A stretch of DNA of 64,000 bases from JBKBUF01 sp046290815 (GTDB lineage Bacteria; Bacteroidota; Bacteroidia; Cytophagales; Cytophagaceae), in contig JBKBUF010000018.1 in assembly GCA_046290815.1 (NCBI GenBank), positions 36,086-100,085 on the forward strand, read 5' to 3'. The translations under genes and the position numbers were made by a program. Position 1 is the first letter of the stretch, and every line of letters starts with the position of its first letter. The notes under the pieces were generated by a model. That model was not told the DNA's origin, did no database searches, and worked only from the letters and a program-made list of their open reading frames with translations. This document shows positions 1 to 7,592 of this stretch, in pieces.

Positions 1-3000
1 CTCCTTTGCAGAATATCTGGAGCAAAGAATTGCCCTGCAAATATTTTCCTGGGTTATGTATGCCGGATTTATTTTCTCCAATTTGTCTATCTCCTTTAGT
101 TTTTTGTAAAGAGCTTTTCTGTAAAAATCATTTTTGCCAAAGTTTTGGAGTATGCTGTCTTCAACAGGTTTATCAGACTTTAAAAGTAAAACTGAAGTGT
201 ACAAGGAAAGATTTTTGTCTTTTAACTTTACCATTTTGGAGTAAATGTTATTGATATTAGTTTCTTTGTAAAACGGCATGAGAAGCACAGCGTAATTGTA
301 CAGGGGGTCGTTTGGTTTTATGTCAGATAAAAATGAATTCCTGATTTCTTTGCCAGAGTTGTTTTTGCGCTTTATTTCTTCTTCTGCCTCCTTAATTATC
401 TCTTCTTTTTTAAATGCATAAAGGTTAGGCTTTATTAAGCCGCTGTCAAGCAAGATGGCAGAGAGATTATAAATATTTTCTTTGTACTCCTGGTATCTGG
501 TGAGATGAAGCATATCAGGGAACAATGAAGCTGTTAATTGCAGGCTGTCTTTAAATCTGTTAAACAATTTGTTTATTTCAGATTTCTCACTAAGCGGCAC
601 ATCTTCTTTTAATAATGCATTTACGGATTTATATGCAGGGGCTGTTTTCATTTTAGCAAGAGTCTGCAAAATCAGGATCTGTACATGTGAACTGTCCGAG
701 TATTCCTTATATAGCTTTTTAGTATAGCTGCCTTTATATTCGGTGTCAGTAGTTACAATTTGTCTAATCAAATTCTTTTTATGAAGTTTATTTTCTGAGA
801 AGTAATTGGTGAATTTTGGGTCCTCTAATATTTCATTCAATTTTTTAAGATCTTTTTCCTGAAAACGGATATTGTTAACGGAGCTAAAAGCTGCATAAGT
901 TAAGTTGCTGTCGGCAGAATATACTGCATCTAAGAAAGCTGATGACTTGGGGGTGAATAAACTGCTTTCAGATTTGTGGTTGTTGGCTGTGAAACTATTG
1001 AAAAATTCGTTAATAAATCTGCTATCTGTATTATTCCGCGTTAATGCTTTTAAAACATAAATTTCTTTATCAGCTACAATTACCTTTGATCTGAGAATAT
1101 TGGATAAGGCAGAATCTGTTATATAAAATTCTCCTGAATGAAAACTGTTTATATCTTCTTTTTTAATAATAAGTGAGCCGTCGTCAGTGAGGAAATCTCT
1201 TAATTCTTTCCAGAAAGATTCTTTATTTAACTCCGCAAACTCAGAAAATCTGCTATAGCCGACTTCTATGGCTTCAAATGTCTCTTCAGAAGTAAAATAT
1301 AACTTATCTTCTCTGGATAAATACTTTTCTTTGACCTTCTTTTCTTTTGACCGATTGTCTTTGTAGTCATTTTTATAAAGATATTCGGCTTGTAATCTGG
1401 CAGGAGTTATAACAGAATAATTATGAATACTATCAGTATAAGTAGTGAAGTCATTTCTATACAATTTGTCCGTGAATCTTAATGAGCTAAAATAGCTTGA
1501 AGCTGCTAAAGAATCATTGCCGGAGAAAGACATGATAAAATACTCCGGACCTGAAATAATTACTTTACAATACAGGTCAGGGAAATTTTCCTTTACCGCT
1601 TTTACTTCAATGGAAGCCCTGTTTGAGCTGTTTCCGAATTTCCTGGAAGTTATTTTATAGTCTGACTGTTTGCAGAATGTCTTTGACAAGGATAAAAGTT
1701 GAATACTATCTTTTTCAGGAAAGTAGAAGCTATGATGAGATGCAGAGGTGAATAGGTAATAATTACCTGTTTTGGTGTCAATGCTTTGGACAAATATATT
1801 TCTTTTGTTATATGCAGACGATTCGTTTCCCTTTTCTACTGTATAGTATCCGGGTACTGAAAAACTAAATCCTGCTGTAGGGGAAGTGTATCTGTAGTTT
1901 TCTTCTCTTGGAATAAATCTTACAGAATTTATAAAGTTTATACCTTCTTTGGTTGCATAATCCTTGATGCCTGCAACTTTAAAAACAATCAATTCAAGAG
2001 GTGTGAAATAGATTTTATATCGCTGGTGATTTCCTGACTTTGTAATGTTAAAAATCTCAACACCTTTAATTTTGCCTTCCTGGAAATACTTCTTTTTAAC
2101 TATTTTTCCTGGAATATTTTCAAAAAGAAGACTATCAATTTTAAATACATAATCTTCAGGTTCCATGCCGGTAAACTTTTCAAAAATGCTTAATCTTACT
2201 ATAGAATAGTATGCTGCATTAGGCATGTCAGCACAAAAGTATTCCCTGAAAGAATTATTGTAATTTGAACCGTGTTTTTCCGGACTGGCATGCAATATTC
2301 CCGGAACAGCCACTTCAAACAGTGAATCCTCAATTATATGTTTCCTGAAGGTGTTTCTATAAATGATTTTTTCAATTTTTTCTTTTTCTTTTGATCTCGA
2401 TCCGTCATTTTTTATCGGTTTGACTATATACCCTTTTTCTCTTAGCAGGTTTATCATCCCTTTAGCACCGGGCAAGTGAGCTGCACCCACACCTGAAAAG
2501 ACGGAATGAATTTTCAGTAATGAATCCATTTTATTTACCATCATCCTGTTTCTGATGTAAAGCATGTACTCTCTGTATGTTTTAGATTCTGTCCCTCTTC
2601 CTATAGAATCTATAAGTTTTAGATTACCTTTCCTGTAAGCATCTTCCAGGTCTTCTCTGACTTCGCCTTCATATTCGAATTCCATATTTTCTTTTCTGCT
2701 TCCCTTTTCTTCAGATTTCATTTTAATGCCTAATTCCATTACATCTGAAAGATTTTCCAGGCCCATGATTTTTTTATTGAGCTTTTTTCCCGCCTGATAA
2801 ATGAATAAATCAAGATATGTGTCTTCTTCGAAATCAGAGCTGCCTCTCTGCGATCTGTAAAGCAGATAATTGGCAAAGTTGTCATCTTTTGAAAGAATGT
2901 ATTTTAACTCCTTTTCTTCTATGAAATTTAAGCCTGCAATTTTTGTGTTGTAGCTTCCATAGTCAGTACCGATCTCCCTGTAGGATTTGTAAAATGGAGA

Positions 3001-3255
3001 ATTAAGCAGGTCCTGAACAAAGTTGTCCGGATTAATTTCCAGTGCTACATATTCCACAGATTTAAGGGCATTAAAAAATGATTCTGGTAAATGGAATGCG
3101 ATTCTGCTACTAACGTGCATCGTGCCATAGAGGTAAGATGGTTTTTTCAGGCCGTTCCCGCTGATCTCCCATAGAAGACTATTTTCGCTATCGTCCTGAG
3201 CCATGCAGTTGATGCTTAATAGGCATATGAAGAAAGGTAAAAGTATGTATTTCAT
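1..3255 (-). CDS. TraB/GumN (Tiki-like) family protein, very long, partial at left edge
   Basis: The minus strand is open from an ATG at 3255 to base 1, giving at least 1085 codons with no stop; the C-terminus lies outside the window. Residues 1-20 form a signal peptide ending in a MAQ cleavage site. Residues about 28-290 match the TraB/PrgY/GumN/Tiki fold: the motif GTMH is at residues 44-47, ALEIN follows at about 70, and a second GxxH motif (GAAHLPGAKG) lies near residue 257. In this family the two GxxH motifs are thought to hold a metal for proteolysis. Ordinary GumN proteins are about 300 residues; here some 800 further residues follow that I do not recognise. It is transcribed divergently from the YD-repeat protein at 3469. 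Family call is good; substrate unknown. Confidence 0.8.
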   Translation of the reverse strand, partial: MKYILLPFFICLLSINCMAQDDSENSLLWEISGNGLKKPSYLYGTMHVSSRIAFHLPESFFNALKSVEYVALEINPDNFVQDLLNSPFYKSYREIGTDYGSYNTKIAGLNFIEEKELKYILSKDDNFANYLLYRSQRGSSDFEEDTYLDLFIYQAGKKLNKKIMGLENLSDVMELGIKMKSEEKGSRKENMEFEYEGEVREDLEDAYRKGNLKLIDSIGRGTESKTYREYMLYIRNRMMVNKMDSLLKIHSVFSGVGAAHLPGAKGMINLLREKGYIVKPIKNDGSRSKEKEKIEKIIYRNTFRKHIIEDSLFEVAVPGILHASPEKHGSNYNNSFREYFCADMPNAAYYSIVRLSIFEKFTGMEPEDYVFKIDSLLFENIPGKIVKKKYFQEGKIKGVEIFNITKSGNHQRYKIYFTPLELIVFKVAGIKDYATKEGINFINSVRFIPREENYRYTSPTAGFSFSVPGYYTVEKGNESSAYNKRNIFVQSIDTKTGNYYLFTSASHHSFYFPEKDSIQLLSLSKTFCKQSDYKITSRKFGNSSNRASIEVKAVKENFPDLYCKVIISGPEYFIMSFSGNDSLAASSYFSSLRFTDKLYRNDFTTYTDSIHNYSVITPARLQAEYLYKNDYKDNRSKEKKVKEKYLSREDKLYFTSEETFEAIEVGYSRFSEFAELNKESFWKELRDFLTDDGSLIIKKEDINSFHSGEFYITDSALSNILRSKVIVADKEIYVLKALTRNNTDSRFINEFFNSFTANNHKSESSLFTPKSSAFLDAVYSADSNLTYAAFSSVNNIRFQEKDLKKLNEILEDPKFTNYFSENKLHKKNLIRQIVTTDTEYKGSYTKKLYKEYSDSSHVQILILQTLAKMKTAPAYKSVNALLKEDVPLSEKSEINKLFNRFKDSLQLTASLFPDMLHLTRYQEYKENIYNLSAILLDSGLIKPNLYAFKKEEIIKEAEEEIKRKNNSGKEIRNSFLSDIKPNDPLYNYAVLLMPFYKETNINNIYSKMVKLKDKNLSLYTSVLLLKSDKPVEDSILQNFGKNDFYRKALYKKLKEIDKLEKINPAYITQENICRAILCSRYSAKE

Positions 3256-3413
3256 AGATAAAGGGAAAAAGTTATTCATAAATGATATACGGAATCAATC
3301 TGATTTGGATCAGGAGAATTTAAGGAAGTTTTATTTTAAGCTGAAGGAATTTAACTGGTTATCATTGCCTAAAATTCCTGCTTCACTCTCTCATGAAATA
3401 AGCGAAAAAATTG

Positions 3414-3421
3414 TATATTTG
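3414..3421 (+). promoter_or_regulatory. Possible -7 promoter element (TATATTTG)
   Basis: An exact match to the Bacteroidota -7 consensus TAnnTTTG lies about 48 bp upstream of the ATG at 3469. No clear -33 element was seen. The 213-bp gap between the divergent genes holds nothing else recognisable. Confidence 0.4.
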
Positions 3422-3468
3422 GTATTTATTATTGAAATAAAATTAGAAAGTATCTGCATTCGGATGTT

Positions 3469-4560
3469 ATGAAAATACGTTTTTTAGCCAGCTTTATACT
3501 ATTCATAACTTTCTTTCCTCTTTTTGCTCAGGAGAATAAAACCCTGATTTATGATAAAAAGGGAAGATTAATTCAGCGAAACAGGGTTAATTTTTTTGGC
3601 AGAATTGAAAATGACCTAAGTGGTATTGCCATAATAAAGTACGAATATGATAAGAAGGGGAATCTGATAAAGAAATCTTATTTCAACAAAGATGATCAGA
3701 TGATTCAACCTGATACTAATTCGCGGGTGTTGGAAATTCCTTCATTTACACTTTATAAGTATGATGAGAATAATAATCTTATAGTGGAAAGTAATCATTA
3801 TTCAAATGGGGCTTTAATGGATCTGGGGTCAAAACCTGCTGTAAGGAGGATGAAATACAATGCTCACGGCATGGTACTCGAAGAATACAACTACGACAGA
3901 TTCGGAAAATTGAGAGGTGTAGGCAATCTGGAAAAAGCTGTAATCTTAAATACTTACATGGGCAGGAGACTGGTAGAGTCCAGGAGCTATGATAAGAATA
4001 AGAAAATTCTCGATTTCGGATTAAATATAATGAAGAATACGTATGATGATCATGGAAGGAAAATCAGAACTGCATATTATTTCGCTAATTCTGAGCTGTA
4101 TTTGACAGATTTGTATTTTTATGATTCCCACGGAAATCTTATTAAGGAGGAGTGTTACAAAAAGGATAAACAGTTGGACTATGTTGTAACATATACTTAT
4201 AACAAGGATAGATTAATTACCAGGGAGTATGTTTACAGTAAAGGGAATAAGCAGATTGAAAAGCATGGTATTGAAATAAATGTCCCAGGTTGGAAACCTC
4301 TTCATCTTCCATCACTGGAAGAAATAAAAGATGTTGATGGTACCTGTGCATTTTATTGTACTGTAGATAAGGAAGGAAAAATCATTGACATCAGAAGATC
4401 ATTCGGCAGAGATGCATTGATATATGCGGTAATTCCTTATTTAAAGGATATTAAACTAATAAGGGATGAGTCCTTTACATATAATTCCAATTATAATAAT
4501 TTCAGAGGAGAAATTAAGATAGGTATTTTGAATAAGGATAAAAATGTAGAGGAGTTTTGA
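3469..4560 (+). CDS. Secreted YD-repeat-like protein with TonB-C-like tail
   Basis: The 363-residue product starts with a clear signal peptide (about residues 1-21, ending FAQ). The body contains repeated strands of the type YDKKGRLI, YEYDKKGNLIKK, KYDENNNLI, KYNAHGMVLEEYNYD, YDDHGRKI and YDSHGNLI, the pattern of YD/RHS-type repeats that build a beta-sheet scaffold. The last 90 residues (beginning near GIEINVPGWKP) contain a segment of the form CTVDKEGKIIDI that resembles the TonB C-terminal fold, which I infer only weakly. It is far too short for an RHS toxin and has no toxin domain. It stands alone between a divergent TraB gene and a convergent FMN reductase. Probably a periplasmic or surface protein of unknown role. 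Confidence 0.65.
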   Translation: MKIRFLASFILFITFFPLFAQENKTLIYDKKGRLIQRNRVNFFGRIENDLSGIAIIKYEYDKKGNLIKKSYFNKDDQMIQPDTNSRVLEIPSFTLYKYDENNNLIVESNHYSNGALMDLGSKPAVRRMKYNAHGMVLEEYNYDRFGKLRGVGNLEKAVILNTYMGRRLVESRSYDKNKKILDFGLNIMKNTYDDHGRKIRTAYYFANSELYLTDLYFYDSHGNLIKEECYKKDKQLDYVVTYTYNKDRLITREYVYSKGNKQIEKHGIEINVPGWKPLHLPSLEEIKDVDGTCAFYCTVDKEGKIIDIRRSFGRDALIYAVIPYLKDIKLIRDESFTYNSNYNNFRGEIKIGILNKDKNVEEF

Positions 4561-4573
4561 ATCTTGGATTTAG

Positions 4574-5107
4574 CTAGAATTCCAGGAAACTCTCTATCTG
4601 TGCATTGATTAGTTTGGTTAAAAATTCATCGTTTATTTTTCCCTCAACAAATAACTTGTCAATTCTGGGTAGCCTTGGTTTAATGGCAAGTACATGCATA
4701 CCCAGGTAATTAAGAATATCAGTAAGATGACTTAACGCAAGTGCTCCCGCCATTACTCCGCTGGAGATTCCTACCAGTGCACCTTTTTTATTCTTTAATG
4801 TATTGGGGAAACTCAGGCCGTCAAGAAAAGCTTTTAATACTCCCGGGAAGGACCCGTTATATTCAGGTACTATGAAAATTATTTTGTTCGATTCTGAAAT
4901 TGAACTTATAAGCTTATTGAATTCTTCATCTTTTCCAACATTGTCGTATAGTGCTGAAAAAATGAATTTTGGGGGTAAATTACTTAAGTCAATAATGTTT
5001 ACCTCAGCACCCTTGTTTTCCAGGAGCAGTTTGTAATACTCAGCAATTTTTATTGAATAACTCGGTACCCTGTTTGTGGCGGAAATAATGGTAATAAAAG
5101 GCTTCAT
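4574..5107 (-). CDS. NADPH-dependent FMN reductase family protein
   Basis: This 177-residue protein has the flavodoxin-like fold of the NADPH-dependent FMN reductase family. The N-terminal phosphate-binding loop is SATNRVPSYS (residues 9-18), followed by a PEYNGSFPGVLKAFLDGL segment near residue 100, which is the flavin isoalloxazine-binding PEYN motif. The length is normal for the family. The enzyme is expected to be a cytosolic homodimer reducing FMN or quinones/azo compounds with NAD(P)H; the physiological substrate cannot be told. It converges on the YD-repeat gene (13-bp gap) and diverges from the first SulP gene, so the 5108-5263 interval carries promoters for both. Confidence 0.85.
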   Translation of the reverse strand: MKPFITIISATNRVPSYSIKIAEYYKLLLENKGAEVNIIDLSNLPPKFIFSALYDNVGKDEEFNKLISSISESNKIIFIVPEYNGSFPGVLKAFLDGLSFPNTLKNKKGALVGISSGVMAGALALSHLTDILNYLGMHVLAIKPRLPRIDKLFVEGKINDEFLTKLINAQIESFLEF

Positions 5108-5210
5108 GTTACATCTTGGCTCATCTAAATTATGAAATAAAACAGAATTAGTGAAATCATTTTTAATTCGCTCATTTATAGGATTCTATCCTGTTGTTAC
5201 AGAGTTGCAC

Positions 5211-5244
5211 TTCAGATTCTCTTCAGATTTCGACAGTATTATTA
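5211..5244 (+). promoter_or_regulatory. DAB-locus promoter 1: 11-bp direct repeat plus -7 box, upstream of SulP-1
   Basis: TTCAGATT starts at 5211 and again at 5222, exactly 11 bp apart. Fifteen bases after the start of the second copy comes TATTATTA (5237-5244), a weak match to TAnnTTTG. The same layout occurs at 7531, 14224 and 16537. The spacing of one helical turn is typical of tandem binding sites for OmpR/PhoB-type regulators, and a gene for one lies in the same locus at 12067. Confidence 0.65.
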
Positions 5245-5263
5245 CAGTATAAAACTGTGATTG

Positions 5264-7483
5264 ATGTCAACTGCAAAAAAATTATCTGAAATACCAGCCA
5301 CCGGATTTGTTGGGCTTATTCAAAACTGGAAGGCTGATATGGTTTCAGGGTTTCTGGTTTTTTTGATTGCGCTTCCTCTTTGCCTGGGTATAGCGATGGC
5401 TAGTGGTTTTCCTCCCATAGCAGGTATCATGACCGCTGTTGTCGGTGGTTTAATTGTGACTTTATTCCATGGCTCCTATGTAACCATTAAGGGGCCTGCT
5501 GCGGGGTTGATCGTAATAGTTTTTGGTGCAGTTGAAGCTTTAGGTGAAGGAGATCCTGTAGCCGGATATAAACTTACGCTGGCAGTAATAGTCGTATCAG
5601 GGATCCTTCAGGTTTTATTTGGTTTCTTCCGATCAGGTGTACTTGGAGATTTTTTCCCTTCCTCAACTGTACATGGTATGCTAGCTGCTATTGGGGTAAT
5701 TATTGCCTCAAAGCAAATTCATACTTTATTAGGTGTGAAGCCGGAGGCCAAGGAAACATTAGGTCTTATTGCAGAGATACCGAATTCAATTCGAAATATG
5801 AATCCGGAAATTGGGGTAATAGGAATTGTAAGCTTGTTGATATTGTTTTTGCTTCCTCTAGTAAAAAACAAATGGATCAAACGTATACCGGGCCCAATGC
5901 TTGTAATACTGGTTGCTATTCCATTGGGACACTATTTTGATCTGGAACACGCCCATAAATATCTTTTCCTTAATCATAATTTTGAAGTCGGGCCCAAATT
6001 TTTAGTTACACTTCCGGATAACATTCTTGATGGATTTGCCTTCCCTGATTTTTCGCAGATTCTTACAATGGAATCGATATACTGGATACTGATGTTTTCT
6101 TTAGTAGGTAGCCTTGAGTCTTTATTAAGTACAAAGGCAGTAGATATTCTTGATCCTTACCACAGAAAATCTGATCTGAATAAGGATCTTATGGCTGTAG
6201 GAATAGGAAATACAATCTGCGGGTTTATCGGAGCGCTTCCTATGATATCAGAGATAGTAAGAAGCTCTGCAAATATTAATAATGGTGCAAAAACAAAATG
6301 GTCTAATTGGTTTCATGGAGCATTTTTACTTGGATTTGTGGTGTTGGCACCATCACTTATTCATCAGATTCCTTTAGCTGCTTTAGGAGCTATGCTTATA
6401 TTTACCGGTTTCAGACTCGCAAGTCCAAAAGTCTTTCTTCAGACTTATAAAGTTGGAAAAGAACAATTGATCATTTTTGTTACTACACTGGTCGTTACAT
6501 TGGCTACAGATCTGATCATTGGAATTTTTTCAGGAATAATGGTCAAATTTGTAATACATTTTATTTCCGGTGCGCCGCTAAATTCTTTGTTTAAATCAAA
6601 ACTGGAAATTTCCAAATCCGAAGGAGGCGGATATAATGTAAAAGTTTTTGACTCTGCAATATTCTCCAATTTTATCAGCTTGAAAAATCAATTGGATAAA
6701 TTGCCTTCAGGCAGTAATATCAATATAGATTTCTCAGGTGTGAAGATAATCGATCATTCTGTAATGGAACACTTGCACCACTATGGGGAAGATTATCAAA
6801 AAAATGGCGGAAGGCTTGCTTTTACCGGTATGGGTCACCTGCAACCTTTGAGCGATCACCCTCTTGCCGTGAGGGTGGCAAATAAAGGTGGGGAAACTGA
6901 ATTGAGGGAACAACAGATGAAAGTATTGGCCAAAAAGCTTGGCATGTCTTATTTCCCGGTTAATGGAATCGATAAAAGTAATTTTGGTAGATTCAGCATT
7001 GAGAAAAAGAGAGTTAAATATGAGGGAAATATAATAAAGGGGTTCCTGTCCGGATACTTTTACAGAATCTCTGATATTTCTGTAGTAGAGGGTGGAGATA
7101 TGAAGGCACACATAAATCAACTGACCATAATTTCAGTTTCTCATTTACCTGTTTCCATTCCTGTTTTTACTTTAGAAAAGGAAAATTTTATGGATAAGGT
7201 ATCCGGATTTTTTGCAGATATTGATTTTAAAGGTTATCATAAATTTTCTAAAAAGTATCACCTGGCTGGACTCGACGAACCATCTGTAAGGAAATTCTTT
7301 ACTCCTCAATTATTAAAGTTCCTGGAAAATAGCGCATCCTATGAAGTGCAAAGTTTAGGAACCGAAATATTTTTCTTCAACAGGCAAAAGCTTGCAAGTC
7401 CCGAGGAAATCGTGGAGATGTTACACTTTGTAAAGGGGTTTATAAATTGTATGAATAATCAGGGATTGAGAAATGTAATTTAA
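5264..7483 (+). CDS. SulP family anion transporter with STAS domain (probable bicarbonate transporter), copy 1
   Basis: The start is taken as the ATG at 5264; a TTG one codon upstream is also in frame. The 739-residue product has a SulP membrane domain (about residues 15-440; motifs SGFLVFLIALPLCLGIAMAS and IKGPAAGLIVIVFG) and a STAS domain (about 450-560) carrying IIDHSVMEHL. About 175 further residues follow (from about 565) that ordinary SulP proteins such as BicA lack. SulP proteins carry bicarbonate, sulfate or other anions. Here dabA and dabB directly downstream and the shared promoter motif favour bicarbonate; this is inference. It is closely paralogous along its whole length to the protein at 14274. 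A strong terminator follows the stop codon, so it is probably monocistronic. Confidence 0.88.
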   Translation: MSTAKKLSEIPATGFVGLIQNWKADMVSGFLVFLIALPLCLGIAMASGFPPIAGIMTAVVGGLIVTLFHGSYVTIKGPAAGLIVIVFGAVEALGEGDPVAGYKLTLAVIVVSGILQVLFGFFRSGVLGDFFPSSTVHGMLAAIGVIIASKQIHTLLGVKPEAKETLGLIAEIPNSIRNMNPEIGVIGIVSLLILFLLPLVKNKWIKRIPGPMLVILVAIPLGHYFDLEHAHKYLFLNHNFEVGPKFLVTLPDNILDGFAFPDFSQILTMESIYWILMFSLVGSLESLLSTKAVDILDPYHRKSDLNKDLMAVGIGNTICGFIGALPMISEIVRSSANINNGAKTKWSNWFHGAFLLGFVVLAPSLIHQIPLAALGAMLIFTGFRLASPKVFLQTYKVGKEQLIIFVTTLVVTLATDLIIGIFSGIMVKFVIHFISGAPLNSLFKSKLEISKSEGGGYNVKVFDSAIFSNFISLKNQLDKLPSGSNINIDFSGVKIIDHSVMEHLHHYGEDYQKNGGRLAFTGMGHLQPLSDHPLAVRVANKGGETELREQQMKVLAKKLGMSYFPVNGIDKSNFGRFSIEKKRVKYEGNIIKGFLSGYFYRISDISVVEGGDMKAHINQLTIISVSHLPVSIPVFTLEKENFMDKVSGFFADIDFKGYHKFSKKYHLAGLDEPSVRKFFTPQLLKFLENSASYEVQSLGTEIFFFNRQKLASPEEIVEMLHFVKGFINCMNNQGLRNVI

Positions 7484-7511
7484 AAAACGACTGCATTTGC
7501 AGTCGTTTTTT
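7482..7511 (+). terminator. Rho-independent terminator after SulP-1
   Basis: A perfect hairpin overlapping the stop codon: AAAAAACGACTGCA pairs with TGCAGTCGTTTTTT around a 2-base loop. The A/T flanks make it bidirectional. It separates SulP-1 from dabA. Confidence 0.9.
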
Positions 7512-7530
7512 AAGTGCTTAGAATATCAGG

Positions 7531-7564
7531 TTCAGAATTGCTTCAGAATTGGAAATTATATTTA
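7531..7564 (+). promoter_or_regulatory. DAB-locus promoter 2: 11-bp direct repeat plus -7 box, upstream of dabA
   Basis: TTCAGAATTG starts at 7531 and again at 7542 (11 bp apart). TATATTTA (7557-7564), one mismatch from TAnnTTTG, begins 15 bp after the start of the second copy. The site lies 29 bp before the dabA ATG and just after the terminator of SulP-1, so dabAB must have its own promoter. Confidence 0.75.
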
Positions 7565-7592
7565 TAAAAGCACATAGCAAAGGAGCTTTAGG

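Noticed and set aside
6..254. 82-codon plus-strand ORF at the left edge
   Set aside because: It lies wholly inside the minus-strand TraB-type frame and has a cysteine/phenylalanine-rich composition typical of a shadow frame.
3203..3472. 89-codon plus-strand ORF before the YD-repeat gene
   Set aside because: It overlaps the signal peptide region of the TraB-type gene on the other strand, has no family and its codons look like the complement of that gene plus promoter DNA.
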